Source: Euptelea pleiosperma (lineage: Eukaryota; Streptophyta; Magnoliopsida; Ranunculales; Eupteleaceae). From it: a stretch of DNA of 64,000 bases. Below are positions 1 to 12,100 of the stretch, one piece after another. Within the stretch, counting starts at the first letter, position 1. Every line of letters begins with the position of its first letter. The stretch covers positions 36,842,225 through 36,906,224 of the forward strand of contig CM068545.1 in assembly GCA_035048495.1 (NCBI GenBank), written 5' to 3'. Under the pieces are notes generated by a model. It was given only the letters and a program-made list of their open reading frames with translations. It did not search any database and was not told where the DNA came from. The translations under genes were made by a program, and so were the position numbers.

Positions 1-600
1 TAAAACAAACATGTTGGAAGAGACAAAATAACAAATAGAGCTTTGGTTGAGAATCTGTAGTGGGTTGTATGTTTAAGAATTTCAAGATTTTGACTTAAGT
101 CATTTTTGGAACCTCAACGCCTAAATCGAGCAAACAATGTCGTTATCACTCGAAATCTCTTCTAACATATCTAATATGTTAAAACTAACATGTTGAAAGA
201 GACATGATAAAAAACAGAGCTTTGGTTGGGAATCTATAGTGGGTTTTAGGTTTTAAAATTTTAAGATTTTGTCTTAAGTCGATTTTGGAACCTTAATGCC
301 CAAATCGGGCAAACGAGGTCTTTATCATCCGAAACCTCTTCAAACACGTCTAATATATTGAAATAAACGTGTTGGAAGAGACGGGATAAAAAACAAAGCT
401 TTGGTTGGGAATCTGTAATGGTTGTAGGTTTAGAAATTTCAAGATTTTATCTTAAGTCAATTTTGGAACCTCGATGTCCAAATCGAGAAAACGAAGTCTT
501 TATCACCTGAAACATCTTCTAACACGACTAATATGTTGATACAAATATGTTGGAGGAGATGGAGCGAAAAATAGAGCTTTGGTAGAGTTGGTTATAGGTT
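1..600. repeat. Tandem array, ~179 bp period
   Basis: Units begin with near-identical [A/G]TGTTGRARGAGA at 11, 190, 369 and 547, giving spacings of 179, 179 and 178. Each unit carries the same ordered landmarks: GAGCTTTGGTTG, a TTCAAGATTTT-like stretch and CCAAATCGRGCAAACGA. The array runs off the left edge of the window, so its true length is unknown, and it decays after about 600. The monomer length is satellite-like. It may equally be internal to the CACTA-type element whose end lies at 1435. Confidence 0.8.
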
Positions 601-984
601 TAAGTTTGTAAATAGACAATTTTGATTTTTAATTTTTGTTTAAACTGAGTCTTAACATTTCATATTCTAATTATTGTACTATTTCTTTTGTAGGGACTAG
701 ATACTGATTGGTCTGACGAGATGCTGATTGGTCTGGCTAGATTGATTTGATAAATCTGTCTTCTTCTCCTACCAATGTCTTTTTTTGTCATTTTGAACTA
801 TTATTGTGGAATTTGGAACAGTGAATATTGTGACATCCTTTTAGATATTGAATATACATTTTAATGAAAACAAAGCAGGTATTACAGGCTATCTATGTTG
901 AATAACATGTTTTCATAGAAATTAAGCAGGATATATACAGGTTACAGGTATATATATATATTAAAAAAAAACATAATTGTTTGA
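601..984. other. No gene seen
   Basis: AT-rich sequence with a short duplicated CTGATTGGTCTG phrase near 706-735 and a short TA run near 949-960. No coding or RNA gene is recognisable. Confidence 0.5.
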
Positions 985-1435
985 AAGCTTTTACCGACGG
1001 TCGAATACGTCACTAAAATATGTTATAGCGACGGCCACTACTGACCGTCCCTAATAGGCTCATATGCCAATGGCTACCGGCCATCGGCAAATGTTTTTGC
1101 GATCTAATAAAAAACTAAATTATCATTTACTGGCGGTTAGGACCATCGCTATAAAGCCTCCACAGCAATGGTGTAAGTCTGGCCGTCGGTAAAAGATCAT
1201 ACAATGACGGTCACCAAACATCAATAAAGGATACATTCTGTCGCTACATATTACTTGCAGTACAAGATTGTTTTGGCAGGTAGACTTTATACCGACGGCC
1301 AACTTGGAGTTGACCGTCACTAAAGATATTTAGCGACGAATGTTCTACCGAAGGCTAGCGACGGCCAGTTTGGCTGTCGGTAAAAGATATAGCGACTATC
1401 ACCGACCATCGGTAAAATCCTTTTTTGTTGTAGTA
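985..1435 (+). mobile_element. CACTA-type transposon end (subterminal repeats)
   Basis: Many copies of a short ACCGACGGTC / GCGACGGCC motif lie in both orientations between about 990 and 1420. The block finishes in TTTTTTGTTGTAGTA (1421-1435). Plant CACTA (En/Spm) elements end in a CACTACAA-type terminus beside an array of short subterminal motifs, so this looks like a right-hand end. The expected final TAGTG reads TAGTA. No transposase is seen to the left within the window. Confidence 0.6.
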
Positions 1436-3762
1436 TAGCACGTGGCAGATCTATCAGCTGAGTTGGTCGGATCTTGGGCATGCTAAGCTAATGAGATCTT
1501 CTCTGAAATAACTTGGGTCTATGTATCCACATGATCTAGAGGGAGGTGAAGAACTTTAATTTGATTCCAATTTTAAAAATATTAAACCTATTCTATTGGT
1601 CAGTGATCAGGTAAACCTATCCCACGCAATTATTAGAAGGAAAATGAATCAAATCAACCAAATTTAATCTAAATATATTAGAGATATATTGTTTTCAAAG
1701 TAGTTCAATCAATTCTCAAAATAAATAAACAAGCACACAGAGAACACAATATTGTATGAGGAAATGGGAAAAACTTTAAGACCACGTCCAGTCGTGAAAA
1801 TGCACTAAAAGAAATTTTGAGTACAAACATTTGCCACACATGACATTACCCACTGAATGACAATTCGATCGATATCTCTATGAGTCTCTAGTCGCTGCTT
1901 GTAACTCTACACCTCGAATCCCACAAGCACACAATCTTCGCACGATCACCTCACAACTTGAAATCCACCAAATCCGCGGGTGTCACTGGAATCCATGAGC
2001 TACACACTTGCATCCACAACTGCACTCAAGTATGAAGGTTTAGATTCACTAAAACGTGTTCAACACTTCATGAGAAAATAACTTCAACCCTGAAAGATCA
2101 AACACAACTCAATCTAGATATCTTAAATGTATATAAACCAAGGAGAAAAGTGGTCTCGAGTTGATCATAAGTCATAAGGTGAAAACCTAACACAAGATGT
2201 AAAACTACTTAGGTTCACTTAGGTTTTGAAATCTCTCATAAAATTACGAGTCTTGATTTCTTTATCTAAAATATGGTTTTAAATAGGCTACAATAGCCGT
2301 GGAAAACCTTAGAAGCAAAAAAGAAACAAACCTCTCTCGAAAGAGTCAATTCGGGGCAGGTTTTATTTTTCTACGCTAAGATTGGTTCAAACAAAAATAG
2401 AGGTTCATTCAAACAAACTCAATTTGTTTCCAACCAATTCAACTCGTTTGAACCAACCTAGAAAGATGTTTTCTGAAAAAATGTTTTACAGATTATATAT
2501 GTTCCCAGAAATATCCTAAGTCTATGGGTCTAGTCAACCATCTAAAGTCAATGTGGGTCAACTAGGTCACTTACCAACCTAGGAATGTGGTGGTGTGAGA
2601 TCTTTAGGCATGTATCTGATCATCAAACTATTAAGCTTCATGCTTCATTTTTACGTCAAACAAGTAGACCAACACTAGACTACAAACATCCCTACTACAA
2701 ATTTGATTAACTGGATTTGACAAAAAATTTGCTAACAAAATATGGACTTTATAATCTCCTCGTTTGGCAATTGTAACAAAACCACACACATATAAAGACA
2801 TGAAAAGAGTTACAAGACTTTTCCCAATAACATGTTAACTTTCCCACAACCCCTATTTAATTGACTCGTCTTCAAATATTTTATTTTTTTCATACTGTGA
2901 TTCTTGAATTCCTATAAGTCTGCACATCACTTCACACACAAGCATAACGAGAGACACAAATAATCCAAGTCTAGTGCAAGCGTAGTAATGTGTACATGCA
3001 TGCTTCTTCCCCCTTTTGTCACAAAGTGTCAAAGGGACAGAAGAAACAATAAGTGCAAAAGATAAAGAAACCACAATATAAGCAAGAGGAGCAAGTCAAA
3101 AACCAGAATTACTAAGTCTTTTGAAAATAATGAAAAGATTTCCCTAATCAAAACTTGAACTTTAAAAATAAAGAAACTATTTAAATGTTCATTTTCATAT
3201 ACAGAAATTAGCTTTGATACGAAAAAAATGTAAGATACTAATATTCTCTCTTTTTAATGAAGGAAAGTAACCTAAGAATTCCCATAAATTATCAATAATA
3301 ATTAATAGCACACAAAAATAAATAAAGACTTATCATTTTATTTTAAAGAACTATTCAAAATAGATAAATTCTCCATAACCAAATAGTTGATAGCTATAGA
3401 AGGAGAAACACCTCCATTAGAGAAGAACTTGAAGAACCTTCGAAGTCCGAGAAGACTATCATACCCCATTTGTTTGCATTCAAGACTAAAGACAAAAATA
3501 ATAATGAGACCTTTAAACATAATATACTAGAAGGAATACATCCGACAACGATCAAAATACATGTACTGCACCTTTCTACTTCTCTCAAATCTAAGAAAAA
3601 ATAACAATTGAGGTAAGTACACTCTACAATGTTCAATATTTTTGTCAATTATTATGGTTTAGTTAGTGATTATATGGTGTTCTTGGTGTATCTTTTAGAT
3701 TTTAACTTTATTTGTTAATCATATATGGGCAAGCATCATAAATTCATGATTTTTACATTCAT
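1436..3762. other. No gene seen
   Basis: About 2.3 kb of AT-rich sequence. The reading frames in it are short, low in complexity and show no domain I recognise. It could hold worn LTR-retrotransposon sequence, but I see no clear ends. Confidence 0.5.
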
Positions 3763-3945
3763 TGGTAGGAATTGTTCTCTTTGGTGGGAATCATCACTCT
3801 TAGTAGAAAATAGTTGCCCTTGGTGGGAAAGAATGAGGAATAGTTGCCTTTAGTAGAAAATTATTGCCCTTGGTGGGAAAGAAGGAGAAATAGTTGCCCT
3901 TGGTGGGAAATCATTGCCCTTGATGGGAAGGAATGAGGAATAGAG
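3763..3945 (+). repeat. Minisatellite, GTTGCCCTTGGTGGGAAA-type units
   Basis: About seven imperfect units built on the phrase TTGCCCTTGGTGGGAA, alternating with TTAGTAGAAAA and GAATGAGGAATAG spacers. Unit spacing is roughly 20-45 bp. It is non-coding. Confidence 0.75.
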
Positions 3946-5300
3946 TGCATTTAACATCATCATCATGATTGTATGTTTTTGAAAAAGTTAATCATCTTAT
4001 TGATATATTGATTAACATGCTAGAGTAATTATGAATGAATTGTCATTATTGTCTTGTGTACTCGTTGTACTTTTCTAGTCTCTCACTCATGGTATTAAAT
4101 TGAAACATTTTAGAATTTGTTAATCTCGGTGAAGAAAATACTTGGGAGGAAACGGAGTTGATTAGGAGCGCAGAAATTAAAGAAGAGATTTTAATGCTTA
4201 AATAATTTAAGAGTTTTAATGATATAATAATGGATTTTTAACATGTTTAAGGGTCGTTGGGACCATTAATGGTTTATCTTGATTACTTTACTTTTATTTT
4301 TAACAAGTTGAATTTTTTTATGTCTTGCGCGAAAATATTTATAAAATATTCATGCATTAATATTTTACTATGATTCCAAAGATGTTATAACCCTAACTCA
4401 ATGTACTATTTTACTTAATTGTTTCATGATTTTACGAGTTACATAAGTAGGTGCAGTTTGGCACAAATCTTGAAATATTTGTGCTGATTTTACACAATCA
4501 GCACCTTTTAGATGACCGAATCTGATCAAAGAAAAAATATGAAAGTTGTAGGTTTTTAAGTTATCTTTATATCTATAGGTAGTGGGTCATCAAATTTGAT
4601 CGTACCTGTTCTATAAAGCCATTTTACTCAGTGAAGGTTAAAATTGTCTGATTGTAAAATATCTTATTTTAACAAAACTTTTTCGTTGTTTTCCTCTAAG
4701 ATGTAAAATAGGACTACATGATTTTTATTACATGTAAATTAAGTTTATTTAGAGTATATTAAAACCCATATATAACTTTCTTGATTTGGATTACAATAAA
4801 AATTTTAAAATTTAATACAAATGAAAAATCTTACTTGTTACCTATTTTGACGATTAATTTATAAAAATAGTAAATAATGTTTTTAGGCAAAGTACATTCA
4901 CAAAAGATGCTTAAAATGATCTATATTTTTTGAAAAATTAATTCAAAAAGCCAATCAAATAGAATTTTTAGCCAAAATGTCTTTACAGAAGATTTTTGTT
5001 TTAATTTTATGATGATTTTTAAAAACTATTTTACAGCATTTAAAATTTTTTTTTATTATCACACTTTGGATCTTGGGTAAACAGGTCATTTTCCATGAGT
5101 TCGGGTCGGATTCGGGTGCCCGGATTTGGGACGTAACAATGCAACTCCAGCTACAAGTTTCTAATGACAAAACGACACCATCAAGCCCATGATAACGTCC
5201 ATGGACTAAGTGATAAATTTTCGTATGTACGGGACATTTAATGAATTTTTTTTTCTTTTACAAAACATTGAATTTTGACACAAATTATAGGTGTCAGGTT
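3946..5300. other. No gene seen
   Basis: AT-rich. A short G/C-richer stretch near 5090-5150 (GGGTCGGATTCGGGTGCCCG) stands out, but it has no recognisable coding content. Confidence 0.45.
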
Positions 5301-5304
5301 AATG

Positions 5305-5575
5305 ATGGACCAAATTGCGAGCCATGTGGCTTTGGCTCATCCTTTTACATATCAAAATTCATCTTGATTATTAATTTCTATCCGTTGGATTAGAGTATTT
5401 TTCATGGCTTATTTTTAACCATGGATTTCGAGCATTAATTGGGGTACTTAGATCCAAAGGTTAGAAATCACTAATGAGGCTTATTTTGGTATGTAGGTCC
5501 ATAGGGCGCCAAACATCCATATGATTAGTAGTCTCTCACAGTGTTTCACATGGCTCACAGTATGGTACATCATCA
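5305..5575. mobile_element. Palindromic MITE, family A (copy 1, worn)
   Basis: Has the family order: a GCCATGTGGCT end, TTAATTTCTATCCGTTGGATTAGAGT, a centre, then the inverted half with ATCCAAAGGTTAGAAATCACTAAT, TAGGTCCA and CCAAACATCCATATG, closing with CACATGGCT. The left half has lost part of its GGATGTTTGGCC segment. Confidence 0.6.
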
Positions 5576-6121
5576 ACGTTGATGATGGATGTCTGTCATC
5601 AAAGTTCTACTCTTTAATAACAGTGAAGCAAAATATTGAGTATGCATGGTGGAGGTGGAGAAATTTTTTGATCTTGGCATTTTTTTTCTACGGGTGTCAG
5701 GCCGCACCTAAAAACACCACTTGGCACGCTCTTAGTGATTTATGATTATACGGATGTTTGAGAGCATCTCTAACCAACTTCTTCAAATTTCAACTTGAAA
5801 AAGTATCTTCCTCAAATTTGAAGATAGAGGTGCCTTCTATAAAGTGTTGAACTCCAATCAATCCCCTCTTAAAAAGCATATTCTTCAAAAAGGACACAAG
5901 ATGTAAATACAAAGTTTTTGAAAAGGATACAAAATGTATTTAAAATTCGTTGGTAAAAAGTAGATCTCTATATTTGAAGTCAAAAATAAAGATCTCCATA
6001 TTTAATGTCAAGAATAGAGATATAGAGCCCATCTTCAAATTTGGTGTTGGATATAGAGATCGGTTGGGGTTGGATTTTGCAAATGTATGATCAAATTTGA
6101 AGAAACAGAGACCGATTGGAG

Positions 6122-6395
6122 TTGCTTTGAAACATCCCTAGGTAGATGTGCAACCAAAAATCAGCCTGATTGGTGTTTTCTAGGCATTGGATCTCAATAA
6201 CCCAAAAGTAGTTCTCGAATCCCAGGGTTGAAAATCAACCCACGAAAAATATTCAAATCCAACGGTTAGAAACCACCACTTTGGCTGATTTTTGGTCTAC
6301 AGGGCCACGTAGGAATGTTTCAAACATTTGTATGGTCATGGATCTCTAAGAGTGTTCCACGTGGCATTTATAGGTGTGGCATGGACGCCCGGATA
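6122..6395. mobile_element. Palindromic MITE, family A (copy 2)
   Basis: Left half: ACATCCCTAGGTAGATGTGCAACC followed by AAAAATCAGCCTGATTGGTG. Right half: GGCTGATTTTTGGTC, CAAACATTTGTATGGTCATGG and a terminal TTCCACGTGGCAT. A G-box core CACGTG lies at 6358-6363. Confidence 0.65.
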
Positions 6396-6439
6396 AAAAA
6401 AAATGCTAGGATCCAAATTTTTTTCTCTTAGAAATGAGC

Positions 6440-7110
6440 AAACTTTTTTCATGTACCATGTGGCATTTATAAGTGAACGTCTTATGAAGCCCATGACCAT
6501 TGTGCCCTAAACCAAGTTTTGGCTTTGAAGTAGTAATAGATGCTCATTTAAGTGCCATGAGTATTTCAATAAAAGGCTTTAAAGTAATAATAGTTACCCA
6601 TTTAAGTGCCATGGGTATTTCAACCCCTCTTGGAGTTCATAAGTGAACGTCTTGGGAAGCCCCCGAGCATTGTGCCCTAATCCAGGTTTTAGCTTTAAAG
6701 TAGTAATAGATACACATTTAAGTGCCATATAGGTATTTCAAAGGCTTTGAAGTACTAAGGCCCTGTTTGATTGATTGGAAAATTTTCCCGAGAAAATACA
6801 TCTGGGATATGCCTTAAATGGCTGATTGATTGCAACTGAGAACACATATTTCAATCATTTGAGAAAATAAAGGTGTATTTTCAGGTGGAAATGAATTCTC
6901 ACCTATCTGGGTGGGAAATGATTTCGGGCTTATTAGTAGGGAAAATTATCCAAATTTAAATGGCTTGTTAGGAAAAATTATACAGATTTATAATGGCTAT
7001 CTAACAATGGACAATTGTGTTTTTCTAAGGAAAATGCAATTTTCCCACTTGGTAATCAAACATGGCCTAATAGTTATCCATTTAAGTACCATGGGTATTT
7101 CAATCCCCCT
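6440..7110 (+). repeat. Repeat units of ~170-185 bp, interrupted by a MITE
   Basis: The phrase ATAAGTGAACGTCTT occurs near 6466 and again near 6637. GGCTTTRAAGTARTAATAG and CATTTAAGTGCCATGGGTATTTCAA recur several times. One unit is split by the insertion at 6759-7067. An uninterrupted paralogue of that site is at about 6572-6625. Confidence 0.7.
6759..7067. mobile_element. Tourist-like (PIF/Harbinger) MITE, 309 bp, TAA target duplication
   Basis: Starts GGCCCTGTTTGATTG and ends CAATCAAACATGGCC-like (read TAATCAAACATGGCC), so the termini are inverted repeats. It is flanked on both sides by TAA (6756-6758 and 7068-7070), the usual target of this superfamily. GGCCTGTTTGG-type ends are typical of plant Tourist elements. 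It has no coding capacity. Confidence 0.8.
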
Positions 7111-7149
7111 ACCCTTGAACAAAATCCTACCTCTACCATTGCCATCACC

Positions 7150-7190
7150 GTTGTAAGAATTGGATGTAAGAAATGGGTATAGCTCTAGAC
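7150..7190. mobile_element. Solo end of the MITE family seen at 55441-55835
   Basis: GGATGTAAGAAATGGGTATAGCTCTAGACGG-like sequence matches the inverted termini of the 55.4 kb element, including the outer CTAGACGGA. It lies next to a TA run, as the 55.4 kb copy does. The rest of the element is missing. Confidence 0.55.
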
Positions 7191-7199
7191 GGATTCAAT

Positions 7200-8704
7200 G
7201 TACATATTATATATATATACCTGACTATAAAAGTGAAAGACAGATTCATGTTTTTTTACTCAGATACCCATGGCAATGGTTTTATTAAAAGTAAATGGGC
7301 AGCTTCAACTTTTCCTACTTTAAAATTTTGCTTTTCTAACTAACTCTCCCTTGAGTTGCCATAATTTTTAGATTTGCCCCTCCAAAATTGTCTTCCATAA
7401 TTACCCCTTCAATTGCTAAATTTCCAAAACTATCCCTATTTTGCTAGTGTTTTCAAAATTGTGTTTTTGTTCACCTTTTCTATTTGCCACTTCCAAGGGA
7501 ACTCTCAGGTGTAAAAATTGTTTCACGTTTTACCACTTTTTTAATGAAATGTCCTATCCAATTCTCTTCAATTCTAAAAATAAACAAAAAGACATAAAAT
7601 GACAAAAAATATAAGAAGTAGAATTAAAACTGTCTATGGTCTAATATTTCAAAACTTCTCTCCTAGAACTTATATCCATAATTGTCTCCCAAAAATATTA
7701 CTACTTTTCTAACATTGTTCCATTCTTTTCCAAAGTACCCTCCTTTAAGTATTTTTAATGCCCTTTTACTGATTATCATGAATTTTTGGAATATAATCCA
7801 TCTATGAGTTAATCACCCATCACTTAGATGGTATGAATCAAAGCACAATTGATGGTTAGATTATATTGCAATTAACCCTTTTACATATAAATTACACCCA
7901 CCGACCTTATTATGTTTCTATTTTTTGTTGTTAGCAATTAGTTTTTTTTCTTTTTCTTTGCTATGTTTGCTTGTATGCCTGTGTGGGTGTAGTCGCTTCA
8001 TTATGACAGGTAGACAAATTAATATACAGCATTTGGATTCAATGGTCCATAGTACAAAGCACTATTTATTTATTTATTTTATTGTGTACATTTCTTGTTT
8101 GTTGTTTGGACATGCTTTTTTCTTTCCGGTATTATATCTTGATTTCTAAACTGAATGTTCAATATTAATCTTACTTAACACTGGTCTTATGAATTACTCA
8201 AACCTAACTTGTCCCAACATCCTATATGTCAATCAGGTTTGTACCATCATTGTTGTTTGTTTACAAATTATATTTTAAGTAGATTTATTCAGTTTTAGGA
8301 TCTATCTTGTTTGTTTTTCCATCAATTATCTATTGGCCATTGAATATTTTAAAGAGATTTTATCAATATTTTATTTTAATAATTTATCTCATTAGGTTTT
8401 ATTCATCATGAAAAGACCTTATATGATTTACCTCTATAAAGAATCACCCTCAGTTTGTATTTGAGATTCTCTGTATTTAAAGATCAAAATTTCTTTAAAA
8501 CAAGAAACTAAATTTCATGAAATAATTAAATAAAATATTTGTAAAATATTTTTATTTTTTAGCCTACTGACATGAAATGTTACATGCAATATGTCAGGCA
8601 AATATTGTAATTAATAGTAGATCGGTGTTCTAAAATTATATTAATATCACATTAATGTAAGTAAATTTGGATTTGTTAATACCTTAATTATAATTTTTTT
8701 TATA
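7200..8704. other. No gene seen
   Basis: AT-rich non-coding sequence. The 74-codon frame at 7925-8149 is T-rich and hydrophobic only through composition, with no domain or conserved start context. Confidence 0.45.
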
Positions 8705-8707
8705 ATT

Positions 8708-9065
8708 AACTAGGGGAACGCCACGTGCACCTTACATGTGGTACACTCGAAGAGATCGATAATTGACTGTATCGATGTTTAGCCCATCCCTAGGTGGACC
8801 TATACACAGAAAATTAGCTTGATTAGTGGTTTTTAAGGATTTGATTGGTTTGATTACAAAAAAAAAAAATGATTTGATTGGTTTGATTGGAGTCATTTTC
8901 ATGGGTTGATTTTTAACCATAGATTTCAAGAATTATTGGGGGTACTCAGATCCAAAGGTTTGAAATCACTAATCAGATTGATATTTGGTATATAAGTCCA
9001 CTTGGGGATGGGACAAACATCAATAAGGTCAGTGGTCCCTAAGAGTGTGCCACGTGTCTTATACT
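8708..9065. mobile_element. Palindromic MITE, family A (copy 3)
   Basis: Left half has GCCACGTGCACC, ATCGATGTTTAGCCCATCCCTAGGTGG and TTAGCTTGATTAGTGG. Right half has AAATCACTAATCAG, GTCCACTTGGGGATGGG and a closing GTGCCACGTGTC. G-box cores lie at 8722-8727 and 9051-9056. A short internal duplication (TTTGATTGGTTTGATT) sits around a poly-A tract. Confidence 0.7.
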
Positions 9066-9189
9066 ACTGTCCCTCGTCACTTGGGCATGCCGGACAGCTT
9101 GAATTGTAAAGGGGCATAATGAGGGAAGGCTTTGCCTTTGAAAATAGAGAAACTAATTACGTTGATTTCTGAAATGGCATGAGAAGTAA

Positions 9190-12100
9190 TTACGTAGTCT
9201 TAAAGAATTTTTTTATTTTATTTTTGTGTAGGCGTGCCCCAACCCCGGTTCTCAATTTATAATAGTAACATATAATAATTAAATTAAAAAGTATTTAATA
9301 ATTAAAATAATTCAAATCTTTGCATATGTAATAGATTCTTTCTTTCTAATTAGTTAGTTCAATATTTAACATTTTACTTATTAATATTTAAAAATATGAA
9401 AAATAAAAATATAATGAATATAGTAGTTAATAAATAATTTTTAATACTTTGCGTACTTGTTTATTTAAAGACATATTTAGATATAATGAATTTAATTTTA
9501 GATTATATTTTTCTATGTCACACTATATATAATTGTATATTATGGTTTGATAGCTTATGATTGTGTTTTTATGATTTTTTATCATTTTTTAAATTTTTCA
9601 TAAAAAAAATTAATAATATTCTTACTATTTAATATTTTAATTTTGAAGTTAGTTGAAATAAATCTTAAAATTGAAATATATTTCTTTAATTAAAAATAAT
9701 GATCATTTTTAACCACTTTTGTTATATTATTAAAATAGTCACTATAAATTGACATTTTTCTTCAAAGAATTTATTATCTCAATCGAATCTCGTAAGCAGA
9801 TCTATTTTTAATTTTATTATATAATTCTACAAAAAAAAGTGTCATTACCTAATTCTTTGCCTCAACATTAGACTTGAATACAACCAACAACTTCTAATAA
9901 TTCTAAGTTAAGATATTACCAATGTTTAAAAGGCAATAGTCTAATATGCTATTAAACAATAAGCTAAAATCATGTGACAAATTATAACTCTAGAGATTTT
10001 ATATATAACATGATTTAGTTGAGATTTTTGTTTTTCTTTTACATTCTTATACTTCTCACTGTCATTTTCATTTTTCAATTACATAAAGTCTTCAGTTTTG
10101 TAATATATCGTAAACATCCTATTTTGTTAGTCTCTAACTGAGCGATTAATGATCTTGATATTCTTTTTTATTTATTAATGGAAAAATAAAAAAATACAAT
10201 CCAAAACCATCATTATAAAGCCCTATTATACACTATAAGCATTTATTCAAAGATTTGACTTTTACTGATAAAAATAAAAAAAAAAATTTCTATTTTTAAT
10301 TTTATGATTGGATTTTATAAAAATTATAATTATTTATTTTTAAGTCTTTTATTATTTAAATAAAGTAGTTTCATTAAAGTTTAATAATTAAATTGTAAAA
10401 TCAATGTGCTTTTGTAAATAAGATCAATTTTTATTTAATATTTGAACTTATAATAAATATTTTATTAATAATTAATTAAATCTTTACTTGTACATTAAAT
10501 TATTGATGTGAGTAGATGTATCAAGATTCATACATCATGACATACATTTGATAATAATACTTAAACTTACCCATCCAATTCATCAACTTTTTTAATTTTA
10601 ATTTTATCAATTTCTTTTGTTATTTATTCTCTTCATCTATCTCTTCAACAACCACGCAACCTTTTAGATTACATAATTTGTACATAATAAATTAAGATAT
10701 CTATGTAGGCCAATTTATTTTATAATTTTACCATTTAGATGACCAAATTAACATAATCTTTTCATTTTAAATTATTCTAAACCTTATTTTTCATCTATAA
10801 AAACTCTATTCGTCTAACAGAGAAATACACTATTTTAAACACTTTCCTTAAGTTTAGAGAAATTCTTTCTAAACAGTTTTCAAATCACTTAAAACCATTT
10901 TAAAATTCAAAAAAAAAATTAAAGACCACTTTATTTTAAAGGATTAAGTAAAAGGTATAAAAACTTTTGTTCTTACTTTATTTTTTCTTTTTTTTAAGAA
11001 AGAGAAGAAGAAAAAGTAGAAAGAAAAACAAATTAATTAAAATTTATATCACAAACTACAAGTAATGATTTAGCTACCTTATTCTCCTTTTTTTTTCTTA
11101 TTTCATATTTATTTATATTTAATTTAATATTTTATTATTTATTTACTTTTACTTTACTTTATTAAGTCCTTTTTATGTTAATCTCTTTTTTTTTATCATG
11201 ACGAAGGATCTCAAAATGTTTGCATAATAAGGTAAATTATTTTTAAAGATTGAGAAAAATATATCATACAATATATGTAAAGATCTTCAAATATATACAT
11301 AATAAGGTGATTTTATTTATATTTTTATTAAACTTAATTTTTTTTGTTAAACCTTTCTATCATAATAAAGAGTTCCTAAAATGCATACATAATAAGATAA
11401 ATTAACACTTATAGTTATGAGAAAAAATTAATATAAGACATAAAAATTTTCAAGATGCATGTATAGTGCGGTGGTCCTACATATCACTATTTTTTATTCT
11501 TGCATATATAGATTTATTTTACTTTTTTTTTTTACAAATAACTTTAGAGAATGATTGATAATATATAAAAGTAGGTAATTTTAATACGAATTGATTGGAA
11601 TGCCTAACATCTTTTCTAATTTACAAATGACTCACTTACTCAATAATTTTTCAAAATGGTAAGTAAATCAAATAAAGTCACTAATTTAGATGTTATTTAT
11701 TTTTAAAAATTTTATTACTCATTTTTAAATTTGATAACAAATTACACCATTAACAAAAATTAGTGTATGTCTCTATTAGTCTTATAATTTTATCTTTGAT
11801 TAGATTGTTCACTTATGACATCTTCTGTATAAATATGCATTTAATAAAATATTAATAATTTACTTAAATTTTGATGATTAAGACTCTTTTTAACTTTCAA
11901 AATACAAGATGTATTTGTATGTTATTAACAATTGTACTCTATATCACATTTAAGTAATTCAATTATATTAATTATTATATACTATAAACGTTTTGAAGAT
12001 AATTTGTATTATGTAAATGTTAATTTTTTTATTTTTTTTATAAAATTTTTATGCTAATAAATATTTTTATTTTGATTTGTTATAGCATAAGCATAACTAC

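Noticed and set aside
250..262. HELAE-type zinc protease assignment for the EXORDIUM-like protein (residue numbers given)
   Set aside because: The motif is part of the Phi-1 family itself; family-wide similarity outweighs a short motif and no protease activity is established.
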